From contig NZ_JMFG01000006.1 in assembly GCF_000687145.1 (NCBI RefSeq), forward strand, positions 1 to 64,000: 64,000 nucleotides of DNA, in the 5' to 3' direction. Below are positions 50,735-59,251 of the stretch, piece after piece (the first letter of the stretch is position 1; the number at the start of each line of letters is the position of its first letter). A program made the translations under genes and the position numbers. The notes beneath the pieces are model-generated. The model ran no database searches. It saw nothing but the letters and a program-made list of their open reading frames with translations, and was not told the origin of the DNA. Source of the DNA: Thermoanaerobaculum aquaticum. GTDB taxonomy: Bacteria > Acidobacteriota > Thermoanaerobaculia > Thermoanaerobaculales > Thermoanaerobaculaceae.

Positions 50735-51811
50735 CTAAGTCGTCCGCCGCGGCCGCTCAAAAAGGTAAGCACAGGGGCGCAGTTCCGGGGCTTGACCGGC
50801 CCGGCACACCGCAAACTGCGCGCCAGACCAAATGCTTGCCCCTCCCACCTCACCCCGCAGGTTCACGGCGTAAAGCGTGAGGTTGTTCTTGGGCCTTCCC
50901 TGGGCATCCTTGAGGTAGGCCTCCCGGGTGTTGCGCACCACCCGCTGCAGGGTGGCCAGACAGGCCTCTTCCGGGCTTTTCCCCTGCCGCATGAACTCCA
51001 CCACCGTGTGGGCGCCCACCACGATGATGTTGGACTCCCCATGCCCGGTGGCACCGGCGGAACCCAGCTCCCCGTCGCAGTAAAGCCCACAGCCCACGAG
51101 CGGTGAGTCCCCCACCCGGCCGGGGAGCTTGAAAAACAAGCCTGAGGTGGTGGTGCAGCACCCCACCCGCCCTTGCCCATCCACCGCCGAAAGGTGAATG
51201 GTGCCCTGGGGACGGAAGTAGGCATCCCCAAACTTTTCCACGAACCAGCGAAGGTCGGGGTCCTCCAGCTCCTTGGGGTCGGGAAGCCAATCATCGCCGG
51301 GCGCGGCGTTTTCCTTCCAGTAAAGCCAAATCTTGCGGGCCCTTTCGGTGAGGAGCTTTTCCTCTTTAAAACCGTGCGCCAAGGCAAACTTCTTGGCCCC
51401 TTCCCCCACCAGCAGCACCCGCGTGGTGCGGCGCATGACCGTAAGCGCCACCTGGGAGGGATGCTTGATGCCCTCCAGCGCCGCCACCGCACCGGCGCGC
51501 ATGGTGGTGCCGTCCATCACCGCGGCGTCCAACTGCACCACCCCTTCTTCGTTGGGCAGGCCGCCATAACCCACGGTCACGTCGTTGGGATCGGCCTCCA
51601 CCAGGCTCACCCCGGCCACCGCCGCTTCCACCGGGGGAAGACCCTGCTCCATGCGCTTGACGGCTTCCGCCACCGCCTGCAAGCCGTTGCTGGAAGCCAC
51701 CGCCACCGGTAGCGGCTGCGGAGAAGCTACAGGTTTGACCGCCTGCGCCGCTGCCAGCGCCGGAATGGCTGCCAACGCTTCTCTGCGGGTTAAGCCTCGG
51801 GCTTGGCTCAT
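50735..51811 (-). CDS. Glycosylasparaginase/isoaspartyl peptidase-family Ntn hydrolase, Tat-exported
   Basis: 358 residues. A twin-arginine leader (LTRREALAAIPALAAAQA) marks Tat export, as expected for an enzyme that folds and self-cleaves in the cytoplasm. The Ntn nucleophile is the Thr of PQGTIHLSAVD (near 206), the autocleavage site; GRVGDSPLVGCGLYCDGELGSAGATGHGE is the substrate pocket of the glycosylasparaginase branch. It could cut N-acetylglucosaminyl-asparagine or isoaspartyl bonds in the periplasm. ATG 51811 follows GGAGGTG. Divergent from the amidohydrolase-pcm pair. Confidence 0.88.
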   Translation of the reverse strand: MSQARGLTRREALAAIPALAAAQAVKPVASPQPLPVAVASSNGLQAVAEAVKRMEQGLPPVEAAVAGVSLVEADPNDVTVGYGGLPNEEGVVQLDAAVMDGTTMRAGAVAALEGIKHPSQVALTVMRRTTRVLLVGEGAKKFALAHGFKEEKLLTERARKIWLYWKENAAPGDDWLPDPKELEDPDLRWFVEKFGDAYFRPQGTIHLSAVDGQGRVGCCTTTSGLFFKLPGRVGDSPLVGCGLYCDGELGSAGATGHGESNIIVVGAHTVVEFMRQGKSPEEACLATLQRVVRNTREAYLKDAQGRPKNNLTLYAVNLRGEVGGASIWSGAQFAVCRAGQAPELRPCAYLFERPRRTT

Positions 51812-51839
51812 GGGCACCTCCGCTGCAAAGCTTAGGGGT

Positions 51840-51868
51840 TTGCAAGGGCGTGGAGCAAGGGGTACAGT
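51840..51868 (+). promoter_or_regulatory. Putative promoter of the amidohydrolase-pcm pair
   Basis: TTGCAA (51840-51845), 17-bp spacer, TACAGT (51863-51868). The expected start falls on the GTG start codon at 51875, which would make the message leaderless. Confidence 0.45.
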
Positions 51869-51874
51869 GAAGAG

Positions 51875-53524
51875 GTGCGAGCTGGTTTTTGGGTGTTTAT
51901 GCTGCTTTTAACAACTGCCTGCGGAAGTCCCCCTCCGGTGGACCGTTTGCTGGTAGGTGGCACCGTGCACCTTCCCGAAGGGGCCCGGCGCGTGGAGATA
52001 GCCGTCAAGGACGGCAAGATCGTGGCCCTGGTGCCGCCAAGCCAGGCCCGGTCCTGGCAAAAGAAGGCCAAGGAGGTGGTCAACCTCGCCGGAGCCCACG
52101 TGTACCCGGGTTTTACCGAAAGCCACGGCCACCTCACCGGCTTTGGCTTGGCCCTGGAAACCGTGGATCTCACGGGCAGCCCGAGCTTTCAGGAGGTGGT
52201 GCGGCGCCTTTCGGCAAAAGCCGCTGACCTTCCCCGGGGGAGCTGGGTCCTGGCCCGGGGTTGGGACCAGAACCTCTGGCCGGAAAAGAGCTTCCCCCAC
52301 CACCGGGAGCTTTCCCAGGCGCTGCCTGAGCATCCGGTGCTGGCCCGGAGGGTGGACGGCCACGCCATCCTGGTGAACCAGAAAGCCCTGGAGCTGGCCG
52401 GTATCAGCGCCGCCACCCCGGACCCGCCAGGGGGGCAAATCCTTCGGGATGAAAAAGGCCAACCCACCGGCGTGCTGGTGGATGCCGCCACCGATCTGGT
52501 GGAAAGGATCCTCCCCGCGCCCAGCCCGGAAGACCTCGCCCGCCGGCAGCTCAAGGCCGCAGAGAAGCTCGCCGCTTTAGGTTTTACCGCCTTCCACGAC
52601 GCCGGAACCGGAAGCAGCGAGCTTGCCTCCTTACGGAAGCTCGCCCAGAGCGGGAAGCTTCCCATCCGCGTGTACGTCATGCTGGACGGCAGCAACCCGG
52701 AGCTTCTCGCCCAGGAGTTTGCCAGGGGCATCCAGCGGGACGAAAGGGGCATGCTCACCGTTCGGGCGGTGAAGCTTTACGCCGACGGGGCTTTGGGCTC
52801 CCGCGGGGCGTGGCTTTCCCAACCCTATAGCGACGCCCCGGGGCACGTGGGCCTGGCGGTGACGCCGGTGGCCAAGCTCAAGGAGATCGTGGCGCGCATT
52901 GCGGCGGCCGGTTTTCAGCCCTGCATCCACGCCATTGGTGATGAAGCGGTGCACCAGGTTTTGAACGTGTACCAGGAGGTTTTGGCCGCTAAAACCGCCT
53001 CCCTGCGCCCCAGAATCGAACACGCTCAAATCGTGCGGCCGGAGGACGTCCCACGCTTTGCCCAGCTGGGGGTCATTGCTTCGGTGCAGCCCACCCACTG
53101 CACCTCGGACATGCCCTGGGCTCCCTCCCGCCTGGGACCCGAACGCATCCTCTGGGCCTACCGCTGGCGTTCCCTGCTTTCGGCAGGGGCTCGCCTGTGT
53201 TTGGGCTCCGACGTTCCCGTGGAAAACCCCGATCCCCGCTTGGGGCTCTGGGCGGCCATGACCCGCAAAACCCCGCAAAACCAGCCCGAGGAAGGTTGGA
53301 ACCCGGAAGAGCGGCTCTCGCCGGCGGAAGCCATTGCCGGCTTCACCGAGTGGGCGGCTTACGCGGCTTTTGAGGAAGAAAAGCGGGGGCAAATTGCCCC
53401 CGGGTTTTTCGCGGACCTCACGATTTTTGATCGGGCCTTGGAGGAGGATGCGGTGCTTTCGGCCCGCCTGCTGCGCACGGTGGTGGGTGGGGCCGACGTT
53501 TTCGTGGCCAGAGGTGGGCCGTGA
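51875..53524 (+). CDS. Lipoprotein amidohydrolase (Amidohydro_3, YtcJ-like)
   Basis: 549 residues. The signal ends in a lipobox (LLTTAC, Cys16). Metal and catalytic features of the metallo-hydrolase barrel: ESHGH (near 87), KLYADGALGSRG (candidate lysine), HAIGDEAVH, IEHAQIV and GSDVPVE near the C-terminal end of the barrel. Members hydrolyse amide or cyclic substrates that are mostly unknown. No Shine-Dalgarno precedes the GTG. The stop overlaps the start of the isoaspartyl methyltransferase gene, which links the two functionally. Confidence 0.88.
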   Translation: MRAGFWVFMLLLTTACGSPPPVDRLLVGGTVHLPEGARRVEIAVKDGKIVALVPPSQARSWQKKAKEVVNLAGAHVYPGFTESHGHLTGFGLALETVDLTGSPSFQEVVRRLSAKAADLPRGSWVLARGWDQNLWPEKSFPHHRELSQALPEHPVLARRVDGHAILVNQKALELAGISAATPDPPGGQILRDEKGQPTGVLVDAATDLVERILPAPSPEDLARRQLKAAEKLAALGFTAFHDAGTGSSELASLRKLAQSGKLPIRVYVMLDGSNPELLAQEFARGIQRDERGMLTVRAVKLYADGALGSRGAWLSQPYSDAPGHVGLAVTPVAKLKEIVARIAAAGFQPCIHAIGDEAVHQVLNVYQEVLAAKTASLRPRIEHAQIVRPEDVPRFAQLGVIASVQPTHCTSDMPWAPSRLGPERILWAYRWRSLLSAGARLCLGSDVPVENPDPRLGLWAAMTRKTPQNQPEEGWNPEERLSPAEAIAGFTEWAAYAAFEEEKRGQIAPGFFADLTIFDRALEEDAVLSARLLRTVVGGADVFVARGGP

Positions 53525-54246
53525 CGAGGATGTGGGTGATTTGGCCTTTGGCGCTTTTGGGCATCTTTGGCAGCTGCGGCAACGACGGCAAGAAGCCCCA
53601 GGACGATGCCCGATGGGCGGCGGTGCGGGCGGCCATGGTGCAAACGCAAATTGCCGCCCGCGGGGTGAAGGACGAGCGTGTGCTTTCGGCCCTCCGGGAG
53701 GTGCCCCGCCACCTCTTCGTTCCCGAGGAGTTCCGCGACCAGGCCTACGAGGATCACCCGCTGCCCATTGGCGAAGGGCAAACCATCTCGCAGCCCTACA
53801 TCGTGGGGCTCATGACCGAGCTGCTGCAGGTCAAACCGGGAGACAAGGTGCTGGAAGTGGGCACCGGCTCCGGCTACCAAGCGGCGGTGCTTGCCGCCAT
53901 GGGCTGCCAGGTGTTTACCATCGAAATTCGCCCCACCCTGGCTGCGCAGGCGGCGGAAAGGCTCAAGCGCCTGGGTTACGCCAACGTGCAGGTGCGGGTG
54001 GGGGACGGGTACCGGGGCTGGCCGGAGGAAGCGCCTTTTGCCGGAATTATCGTCACCGCCGCTCCGGAAAAGATCCCGCAGCCGTTGCTCCAGCAGCTGG
54101 CGGTGGGGGGGCGGCTGGTGATCCCCGTGGGCTCCTTTTACCAGCAGCTCAAGGTCATTACCCGTGAAGCCGAGGGGTACAGCGAAAAGGACGTGATTCC
54201 CGTTCGCTTTGTGCCCATGGCTGGGGAGGTGGAGCGCACCCCGTGA
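53521..54246 (+). CDS. pcm: Protein-L-isoaspartate O-methyltransferase with signal sequence
   Basis: 241 residues. The catalytic part from about 35 is typical: RHLFVPEEFRDQAYEDHPLPIG, GQTISQPYIVGLMTEL, motif I LEVGTGSGYQAAVLA and GGRLVIPVG. The enzyme methylates isoaspartyl residues to start their repair. The first 20 residues (WVIWPLALLGIFGSC) form a hydrophobic leader with a lipobox-like end (Phe at -3, Cys19), so this copy may be a lipoprotein or membrane-anchored; family members are otherwise cytosolic and need SAM. The GTG start overlaps the previous stop. An internal start giving a cytosolic form is the alternative. Confidence 0.9.
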   Translation: MTRMWVIWPLALLGIFGSCGNDGKKPQDDARWAAVRAAMVQTQIAARGVKDERVLSALREVPRHLFVPEEFRDQAYEDHPLPIGEGQTISQPYIVGLMTELLQVKPGDKVLEVGTGSGYQAAVLAAMGCQVFTIEIRPTLAAQAAERLKRLGYANVQVRVGDGYRGWPEEAPFAGIIVTAAPEKIPQPLLQQLAVGGRLVIPVGSFYQQLKVITREAEGYSEKDVIPVRFVPMAGEVERTP

Positions 54247-54279
54247 GCATCCACCCGGGCTTCCCGCATTTGGCCGGTC

Positions 54280-55272
54280 ATGCTTAGGCTCGCCATCACC
54301 CTTCCCGACGGTTCCACCGCTGAGCGTGCGTTCCTCACCGGCCCGGTCACCGTGGGGCGGGCGGAGGACGTCACGCTTTCCCTCAAAGACCTTTCGCTTT
54401 CCCGCCGCCACGCCCTCTTTGAACCGGGGCCCCACGGCTGGACCGTCCAGGATTTGGGCTCCCGCAACGGCACCTTCGTTAACGGTCACCGTCTCACAGG
54501 GCCCCAAGCCCTCCGGATGGGCGACGCCCTGCAGCTGGGTCAGGTGCGCATCCAGGTGCTGGAGTGCGGCGCGCCGGCGGAGGTTTCCGACCGGGAAATA
54601 GGCGAAACCACGCTTCTAAAGCCTGTAGCCAAAGTGCTCAAGGACAGCGGCGTGGACGCCTTGCCGGTCACCGCTGAAGCTTCCAAGGAGACGCTGCACC
54701 GGTACGCCGAAAGGCTGTCGCTTTTGGCCAAGGTGCATGAGGCCCTGGCCTCGCAGGTCACGGAAGAGGGGCTTTTGACGCTGGTTTTGGACCAGATTTT
54801 CGACCAACTCCACCCCGACCAGGCCGCCATTTTCCTCAAAGGGGAGGACGGCTCCTTTGCGTGCGCCGCCAGCCGCTGCCAAAAGGACTGCTACGACAAG
54901 CTTTTGCTTTCCCGCTCGCTGGTAAGGGAGGTGGTGGACAAAAAAGCCGCAGCGCTGGTGGTGGATGCCTTCACCGACGCCCGCTTCCAGCAGGCCATGA
55001 GCTTGCGTGCAGTGGGGGTGCGCAGTATTCTGGCCGTTCCCCTGCTCACCGAGGACGTGGCTCTGGGGCTTTTAGTGTGCGCCTCCCGCCTGGCGGTGCG
55101 CAGCTTCACCCAGGAGGACTTGGAGTTTGTGGTGCCCCTGGCTTCGGTGGCAGCCATGCGCCTGCGCAACCTGCGTCTGGCCCTGGAGGCTGCGGAAAAG
55201 AAACGCCTGGAGCAAGAGCTGGCGCTGGCCCGGCGCATTCAGGTGGGGCTGTTCCGGGAGGAAATCCCCTAG
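54280..55272 (+). CDS. FHA-GAF half of a split serine-phosphatase regulator
   Basis: 330 residues ending at a TAG. An FHA domain (about 1-95: VTVGRAEDVTLSLKDLSLSRRHALF, LGSRNGTFVNGHRL) binds phosphothreonine partners; a GAF domain (about 150-305: HPDQAAIFLKGEDGSFACAASR, GVRSILAVPLL) senses a ligand or redox state; then the linker helix LEQELALARRIQVGLFREEIP that normally runs straight into a PP2C domain. The same frame continues after the TAG with LPGYAILGGN and the phosphatase, so the gene looks interrupted by one nonsense codon. Confidence 0.85.
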   Translation: MLRLAITLPDGSTAERAFLTGPVTVGRAEDVTLSLKDLSLSRRHALFEPGPHGWTVQDLGSRNGTFVNGHRLTGPQALRMGDALQLGQVRIQVLECGAPAEVSDREIGETTLLKPVAKVLKDSGVDALPVTAEASKETLHRYAERLSLLAKVHEALASQVTEEGLLTLVLDQIFDQLHPDQAAIFLKGEDGSFACAASRCQKDCYDKLLLSRSLVREVVDKKAAALVVDAFTDARFQQAMSLRAVGVRSILAVPLLTEDVALGLLVCASRLAVRSFTQEDLEFVVPLASVAAMRLRNLRLALEAAEKKRLEQELALARRIQVGLFREEIP

Positions 55273-55302
55273 CTTCCCGGCTACGCCATCCTGGGGGGAA
55301 AC

Positions 55303-55938
55303 GTGCCTTCCCGGGTGGTTTCCGGGGACTTTTACCAGCTTTTAAGCTCGGACAACGGCTGTACAGCGCTGGTGGCTGACGTGTCGGGCAAAGGCATTGG
55401 CGCCGCGCTGCTGGCGGCCTCCCTGGAAGCCCTCTTCGCCGGCCCCTTGCACCTCAACCTCCCGCCCTCCGAAGTGTGCAACCGGGTATCGCAGCTTTTT
55501 TACGCCCGCACCGATGCCAGCAAGTTTGCCACTGCTTTTTTGGCGCAGCTGGACGCTGCTTCCGGGGTGGTGACCTATTGCAACGCCGGCCACTGCCCGG
55601 CGGTGCTGGTGACCGCGCCAGGGGAGGTCAAAGCCTTAACGTCCACCGGCCCACCCCTGGGGATGTTTGCCGATCAACAGTACAGCCAGGAGCAGGTGGC
55701 CCTCCAGCCCGGGGACACGCTGGTGCTTTACAGCGACGGGGTCACGGAAACCACCGACGCCCACGGCGAAGAGTTTGGGCTGGAGCGGTTTTCCGAGCTT
55801 CTCCGGTCCTACCGAACCCTGCCTCTGGAAGACCTCTGGGAGCAGGTAGAGCAGGAGCTTTCCACGTACTCCCAAAGCCCCACCCCCGGCGACGACCGCA
55901 CCCTGGTGTTTATCCGCAGGGAAACCAAGCCGGCGTAA
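55303..55938 (+). CDS. SpoIIE/PP2C phosphatase half, in frame with the upstream FHA-GAF gene
   Basis: 211 residues from GTG 55303, in the same frame as 54280-55272. The PP2C (SpoIIE-like) core is intact from its second strand: RVVSGDFYQLL, VADVSGKGIGAALLAA, TYCNAGHCPAVLV, LVLYSDGVTETTDAHGEEFG and GDDRTLVFIRR, with the metal-binding Asp residues present. The first strand (LPGYAILGGNVP) lies between the TAG and this GTG. GGGGGG stands just before the GTG, so re-initiation could give a separate phosphatase lacking its sensor part. Confidence 0.75.
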   Translation: MPSRVVSGDFYQLLSSDNGCTALVADVSGKGIGAALLAASLEALFAGPLHLNLPPSEVCNRVSQLFYARTDASKFATAFLAQLDAASGVVTYCNAGHCPAVLVTAPGEVKALTSTGPPLGMFADQQYSQEQVALQPGDTLVLYSDGVTETTDAHGEEFGLERFSELLRSYRTLPLEDLWEQVEQELSTYSQSPTPGDDRTLVFIRRETKPA

Positions 55939-55977
55939 GCCGGTTTTGTGGCTGTCGCTTGGATTTCTCGATGACCG

Positions 55978-56712
55978 CTAGCGGGACCCGGCAGGCCTCT
56001 GTGGCCAATGGAGGGAAGCCGCACCGGAACGGCTGTCCACCACCGAAGCTAACAGGAAAAACGGCGCGCTGCCGCTGGCTTCAATGCGGGCCGCTTCCGC
56101 CCTTTGCACGCCAAAGCTCAACAGCACGTCGTCCAACGGCAAAAGCCCCCCCGGGGCCAGGCCGTAGGTTTGCTCACCGTAAACCTCACCCCGCTCCCCC
56201 ACCACCCGCAGCCGCACGGTAGCCCCTTCCGGACCCGGGCAAAACAGCAGCACGTTGGTGCGGAACTGGGCGCTTCGCCGCAAACCGGTGAGGTGCACCA
56301 CCTCCCCGCGGCGCACCGCCTCCTGCCGCGACAGCGCCGGGATCACCTGCCCTGAGGAAACCCGCCCGGAAGCGTTGTAAATGCGGGCCGCCACCACCAC
56401 CCCCGGGGAAACCACAAAGCGCAACGCCCCCAGCTCTCCCTGCGGTACCAAATCCGTGTACACCGCGGAAGCAAAACCCGCAAGCTCCTCGATGCGCTCC
56501 GGCTCCTGCCGCAAAAGCTCGGCGTTGCCCTGGCCTGCTGGCAGGAACACCACGCCCCAGTGGGCCACAGAACCGGTGGTGTTCACCACCCAAACCTCGG
56601 TGTTCCACCACGCCCCTTCCTGCCCCTGCTTTTGCACCGCCACCGGCACGAAAAGCTCTTCAGCCGACAGCGCGGTGGCCAAAAGCAGGCCCGCAAGGGA
56701 AGTGATCCGCAT
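55978..56712 (-). CDS. Secreted protein of unknown function, beta-rich
   Basis: 244 residues with a signal peptide (MRITSLAGLLLATALSA). The mature part reads as a beta-sandwich protein: ELFVPVAVQKQGQEGAWWNTEVWVVN, WGVVFLPAGQGN, LRFVVSPGVVVAARIYNASG and FRTNVLLFCPGPEGATVRLRVVG. The pattern FVPVA...W.T.VWVVN recurs, as far as I remember, in secreted proteins of Acidobacteria without assigned function. ATG 56712 was chosen over the overlapping GTG. No enzymatic motif; an adhesion or surface role is a guess. Confidence 0.7.
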   Translation of the reverse strand: MRITSLAGLLLATALSAEELFVPVAVQKQGQEGAWWNTEVWVVNTTGSVAHWGVVFLPAGQGNAELLRQEPERIEELAGFASAVYTDLVPQGELGALRFVVSPGVVVAARIYNASGRVSSGQVIPALSRQEAVRRGEVVHLTGLRRSAQFRTNVLLFCPGPEGATVRLRVVGERGEVYGEQTYGLAPGGLLPLDDVLLSFGVQRAEAARIEASGSAPFFLLASVVDSRSGAASLHWPQRPAGSR

Positions 56713-56886
56713 CACCCATCATCCTAAGCCCTCCCCACCCCCGATGCAAGGACCACGTTTTCACGTGCCAAGTCACTTATGCGGTGCGCAGCTCCCGAGC
56801 TTTTTTCAACAAGTAGCCAGCACGGCTACTGCCAGCTTTCTTAACTCGTTGCAAACGGGCGCAACTATCGCCTCACGCCGCGCCCA

Positions 56887-57327
56887 TCAATCCGGGGTGA
56901 CGGTGAAGCGCACGCGGACCTTGCGGGCGTGGCGGAGGCCAAACTGGGAGGTGGGGAACACCGCGTTTACCAGCTGGTGGACCTTGCCGTCGTCCAGCTC
57001 CAACACCCCGCGAAACCCGTCAATGACCTCGTTTTTGCCGTCCAGAAGCTCCACCAGATAGTGGAGGTTGTAATCGTGACCGGTGGGGTTGGAAAACTCC
57101 ACCTGGAAAAACAAAAGCTGGTGGTAGCTGGGGTCAAAGTACCAGTCCCTGTTGGGCACCGGGCCTGGGTGCTTGTCCAAGAGCCAACGGTGCAGGGTCA
57201 CCGGCGGCTCGGAGGCCTCCAGCGTCATCCAGGAGCCCAATTTTAGGGGCACTTCTTTACGGGTTTCCCCGTAAGCCACAAGGCTTTGGGTGAGCAATAA
57301 AGCCAGGACAAAACGAACCAGCCGCAT
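56887..57327 (-). CDS. Small secreted protein of unknown function
   Basis: 146 residues. Signal peptide MRLVRFVLALLLTQSLVAYG, then a single domain with strands LGSWMTLEASEPPVTLHRWLL, YHQLLFFQVEFSNPTGHDYNLHYLVELLDG and HARKVRVRFTVTP, probably an immunoglobulin-like beta-sandwich. I recognise no family. ATG 57327 was chosen because AAGGAGG precedes it. The 174 bp between its stop and the next gene on this strand (56713-56886) hold only a weak 7-bp inverted repeat (AGTAGCC/GGCTACT). Confidence 0.65.
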   Translation of the reverse strand: MRLVRFVLALLLTQSLVAYGETRKEVPLKLGSWMTLEASEPPVTLHRWLLDKHPGPVPNRDWYFDPSYHQLLFFQVEFSNPTGHDYNLHYLVELLDGKNEVIDGFRGVLELDDGKVHQLVNAVFPTSQFGLRHARKVRVRFTVTPD

Positions 57328-57478
57328 ATGGTCCTCCTTTTTTAAAAAGGCTACCACAGGCCTGGGGTTTGCGAAACAGCGTTGCAGGCTCAGCACAACC
57401 ACAATCGCCTGCCGAGCGGCTTTGGATACCCCGTTCTCGCCGGCGATGCTGGTGGATTAAACTCCCCGTGGAGGGTGC

Positions 57479-59251
57479 ATGAAAAAGCTTCCGTTTCTTG
57501 CGCTTCTTTTGGCCGCAGGCCTTGCGGTTGCTGCGGATCTCCCCAGCCTCCGGAGGGATGTGTACTTCCTGGCTTCCTCCGGGCTAGAGGGGCGGCGGGC
57601 GGGAAGCGTGGGGGCGCAGGTGGCCGCCTCCTACATTGCCCAGCGCTTTGCCGCTCTAGGGCTTTCTCCAGCCGGGGAGGAGGGCAGCTTTTTCCAGCCT
57701 TTTACCTTTGTGGCCAACGTCACCCCGGGGCCTGCAAACGCCTTGAGCTTTTCCGGGGCCGTGACGCTACAAGCCCAACCCCAGGAGTTTGCCCCTGTGC
57801 CCTTTTCCGCATCCGGGGAAGCGGAAGGCGAAGTGGTGTTCGTGGGCTACGGGATTTCCGCGCCGGAGGCCGGCTACGACGACTACCAAGGCGTGGACGT
57901 GAAGGGCAAGGTGGCGCTTTTGTTGCGCTTTTCCCCCGCGGGAGACGACCCTTCCTCCCCCTTTGCGCCTTACCTGCCGCTGCGCCGTAAGGTTTCCGAC
58001 GCGGTGGCCAAAGGTGCGGCTGCGGTGCTCATCGCCACCGGTCCCGCCTCCAAGGAGTCCGGGGAGCCGGTGAAGGTGCCCTTTGATTACTCCTTTGCCG
58101 ATGCCGGGGTGCCGGTGATGGCCATTGCCACGCCTCTGGCCGAGCGCTTGTTTGCCGGCCAGGGTTTTACCCTGCGGGAGTTGCAGGAGCGCATGGACTC
58201 CCGCCGCGAGCCGGCTTCCCGGCCGCTTCCGGTGACCGCCCGCATCAAAGCCGACCTTCAGCCAGAGCGGCGGCAAACGGCCAACGTTTTAGCTATGCTG
58301 CCGGGCACCGACCCCGTGGTGGGCCACGAGCTGGTGGTGGTGGGAGCCCATTACGACCACCTGGGCTTTGGTGGCCCGGGAAGCAACTCCCTAGCACCCG
58401 ACGTGCGCGCTGTGCACAACGGCGCCGATGACAACGCCTCCGGTGTGGCAGCGCTTTTGGAAATTGCCCGCCAGCTGGCCGCTCATCCGCCCAGGCGCTC
58501 GGTGCTGTTTGTGTCCTTTGGCGCTGAGGAGCTGGGGCTTTTGGGCTCCTCGTACCTGCTCCAGCACTTCCCCCTGCCCAAGGATTGGGTGGTGGCCATG
58601 GTGAACCTGGATATGGTGGGAAGACCAAAGAAAGGTCCAGCCCTTACCGTGGGCGGCTACGGCACCGCCAAGGAATGGGCGGAGCTCATCCCCAAGCTCA
58701 ACCGCAACCACCACCTCAAGCTCACCACTTCCGCCGGTGGCTACGGCGCTTCCGACCACTCCAGCTTTTACAGCGCCGGCATTCCCGTGCTGTTCTTCTT
58801 CACCGGTGCCCACGAGGACTACCACAGGCCCAGCGACGACGCGGAAAAGCTCAACTACCCGGGCTTTGCCAGGGTGGTGCAGTTTGCCACCGACACCGTC
58901 CGGGCGGTGGCCAACCTCCCCGAGCGGCCCACTTATCAAAAAGTGGCGCAGGAAGAAGGTCCCCGCCGCAGCTTCAAGGTGCGCACCGGACTTATCCCCG
59001 AGTACGGTTGGGAAGGGCGAGGGGTTAAGGTGTCCGGGGTGCGTGGCGGATCGGCGGCGGAAAAGGCCGGCCTGCAAGCGGGGGACGTGGTGATCAAGGT
59101 GGGCGAGCGGGTGGTGCACAACATTTACGACTACATGTACGCCCTGGGCGACCACCTTCCCGGCGAAACCGTGCCGTTTACCGTCCAGCGAGGGGAACAA
59201 ACGCTGACCTTGCCGGTAACTTTCGAAGCCGGGGGCGGAGGCAAGAGCTAA
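57479..59251 (+). CDS. Secreted M28 aminopeptidase with PA and PDZ domains
   Basis: 590 residues with a signal peptide (MKKLPFLALLLAAGLAVAA). A PA insert (about 115-230; VVFVGYGISAPEAGYDDYQGVDVKGK) precedes the M28 zinc peptidase core: HYDHLG (His ligand), NGADDNASG (bridging Asp), the catalytic and ligand Glu in GAEELGLLG, NLDMVGR and GASDHSSF. A PDZ domain (about 500-580; GVKVSGVRGGSAAEKAGLQAGDVVIKVG) ends the protein. It removes N-terminal residues from peptides outside the cytoplasm and complements the S46 dipeptidyl-peptidase. GGAGGG precedes the ATG; aroC starts within the stop codon. Confidence 0.92.
   Translation: MKKLPFLALLLAAGLAVAADLPSLRRDVYFLASSGLEGRRAGSVGAQVAASYIAQRFAALGLSPAGEEGSFFQPFTFVANVTPGPANALSFSGAVTLQAQPQEFAPVPFSASGEAEGEVVFVGYGISAPEAGYDDYQGVDVKGKVALLLRFSPAGDDPSSPFAPYLPLRRKVSDAVAKGAAAVLIATGPASKESGEPVKVPFDYSFADAGVPVMAIATPLAERLFAGQGFTLRELQERMDSRREPASRPLPVTARIKADLQPERRQTANVLAMLPGTDPVVGHELVVVGAHYDHLGFGGPGSNSLAPDVRAVHNGADDNASGVAALLEIARQLAAHPPRRSVLFVSFGAEELGLLGSSYLLQHFPLPKDWVVAMVNLDMVGRPKKGPALTVGGYGTAKEWAELIPKLNRNHHLKLTTSAGGYGASDHSSFYSAGIPVLFFFTGAHEDYHRPSDDAEKLNYPGFARVVQFATDTVRAVANLPERPTYQKVAQEEGPRRSFKVRTGLIPEYGWEGRGVKVSGVRGGSAAEKAGLQAGDVVIKVGERVVHNIYDYMYALGDHLPGETVPFTVQRGEQTLTLPVTFEAGGGGKS

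Noticed and set aside
55270-55272. UAG recoding (for example pyrrolysine) in the phosphatase gene
   Set aside because: RF1 is intact in this window, TAG ends several normal genes here, and no recoding genes are visible; a nonsense change or sequence error is simpler.
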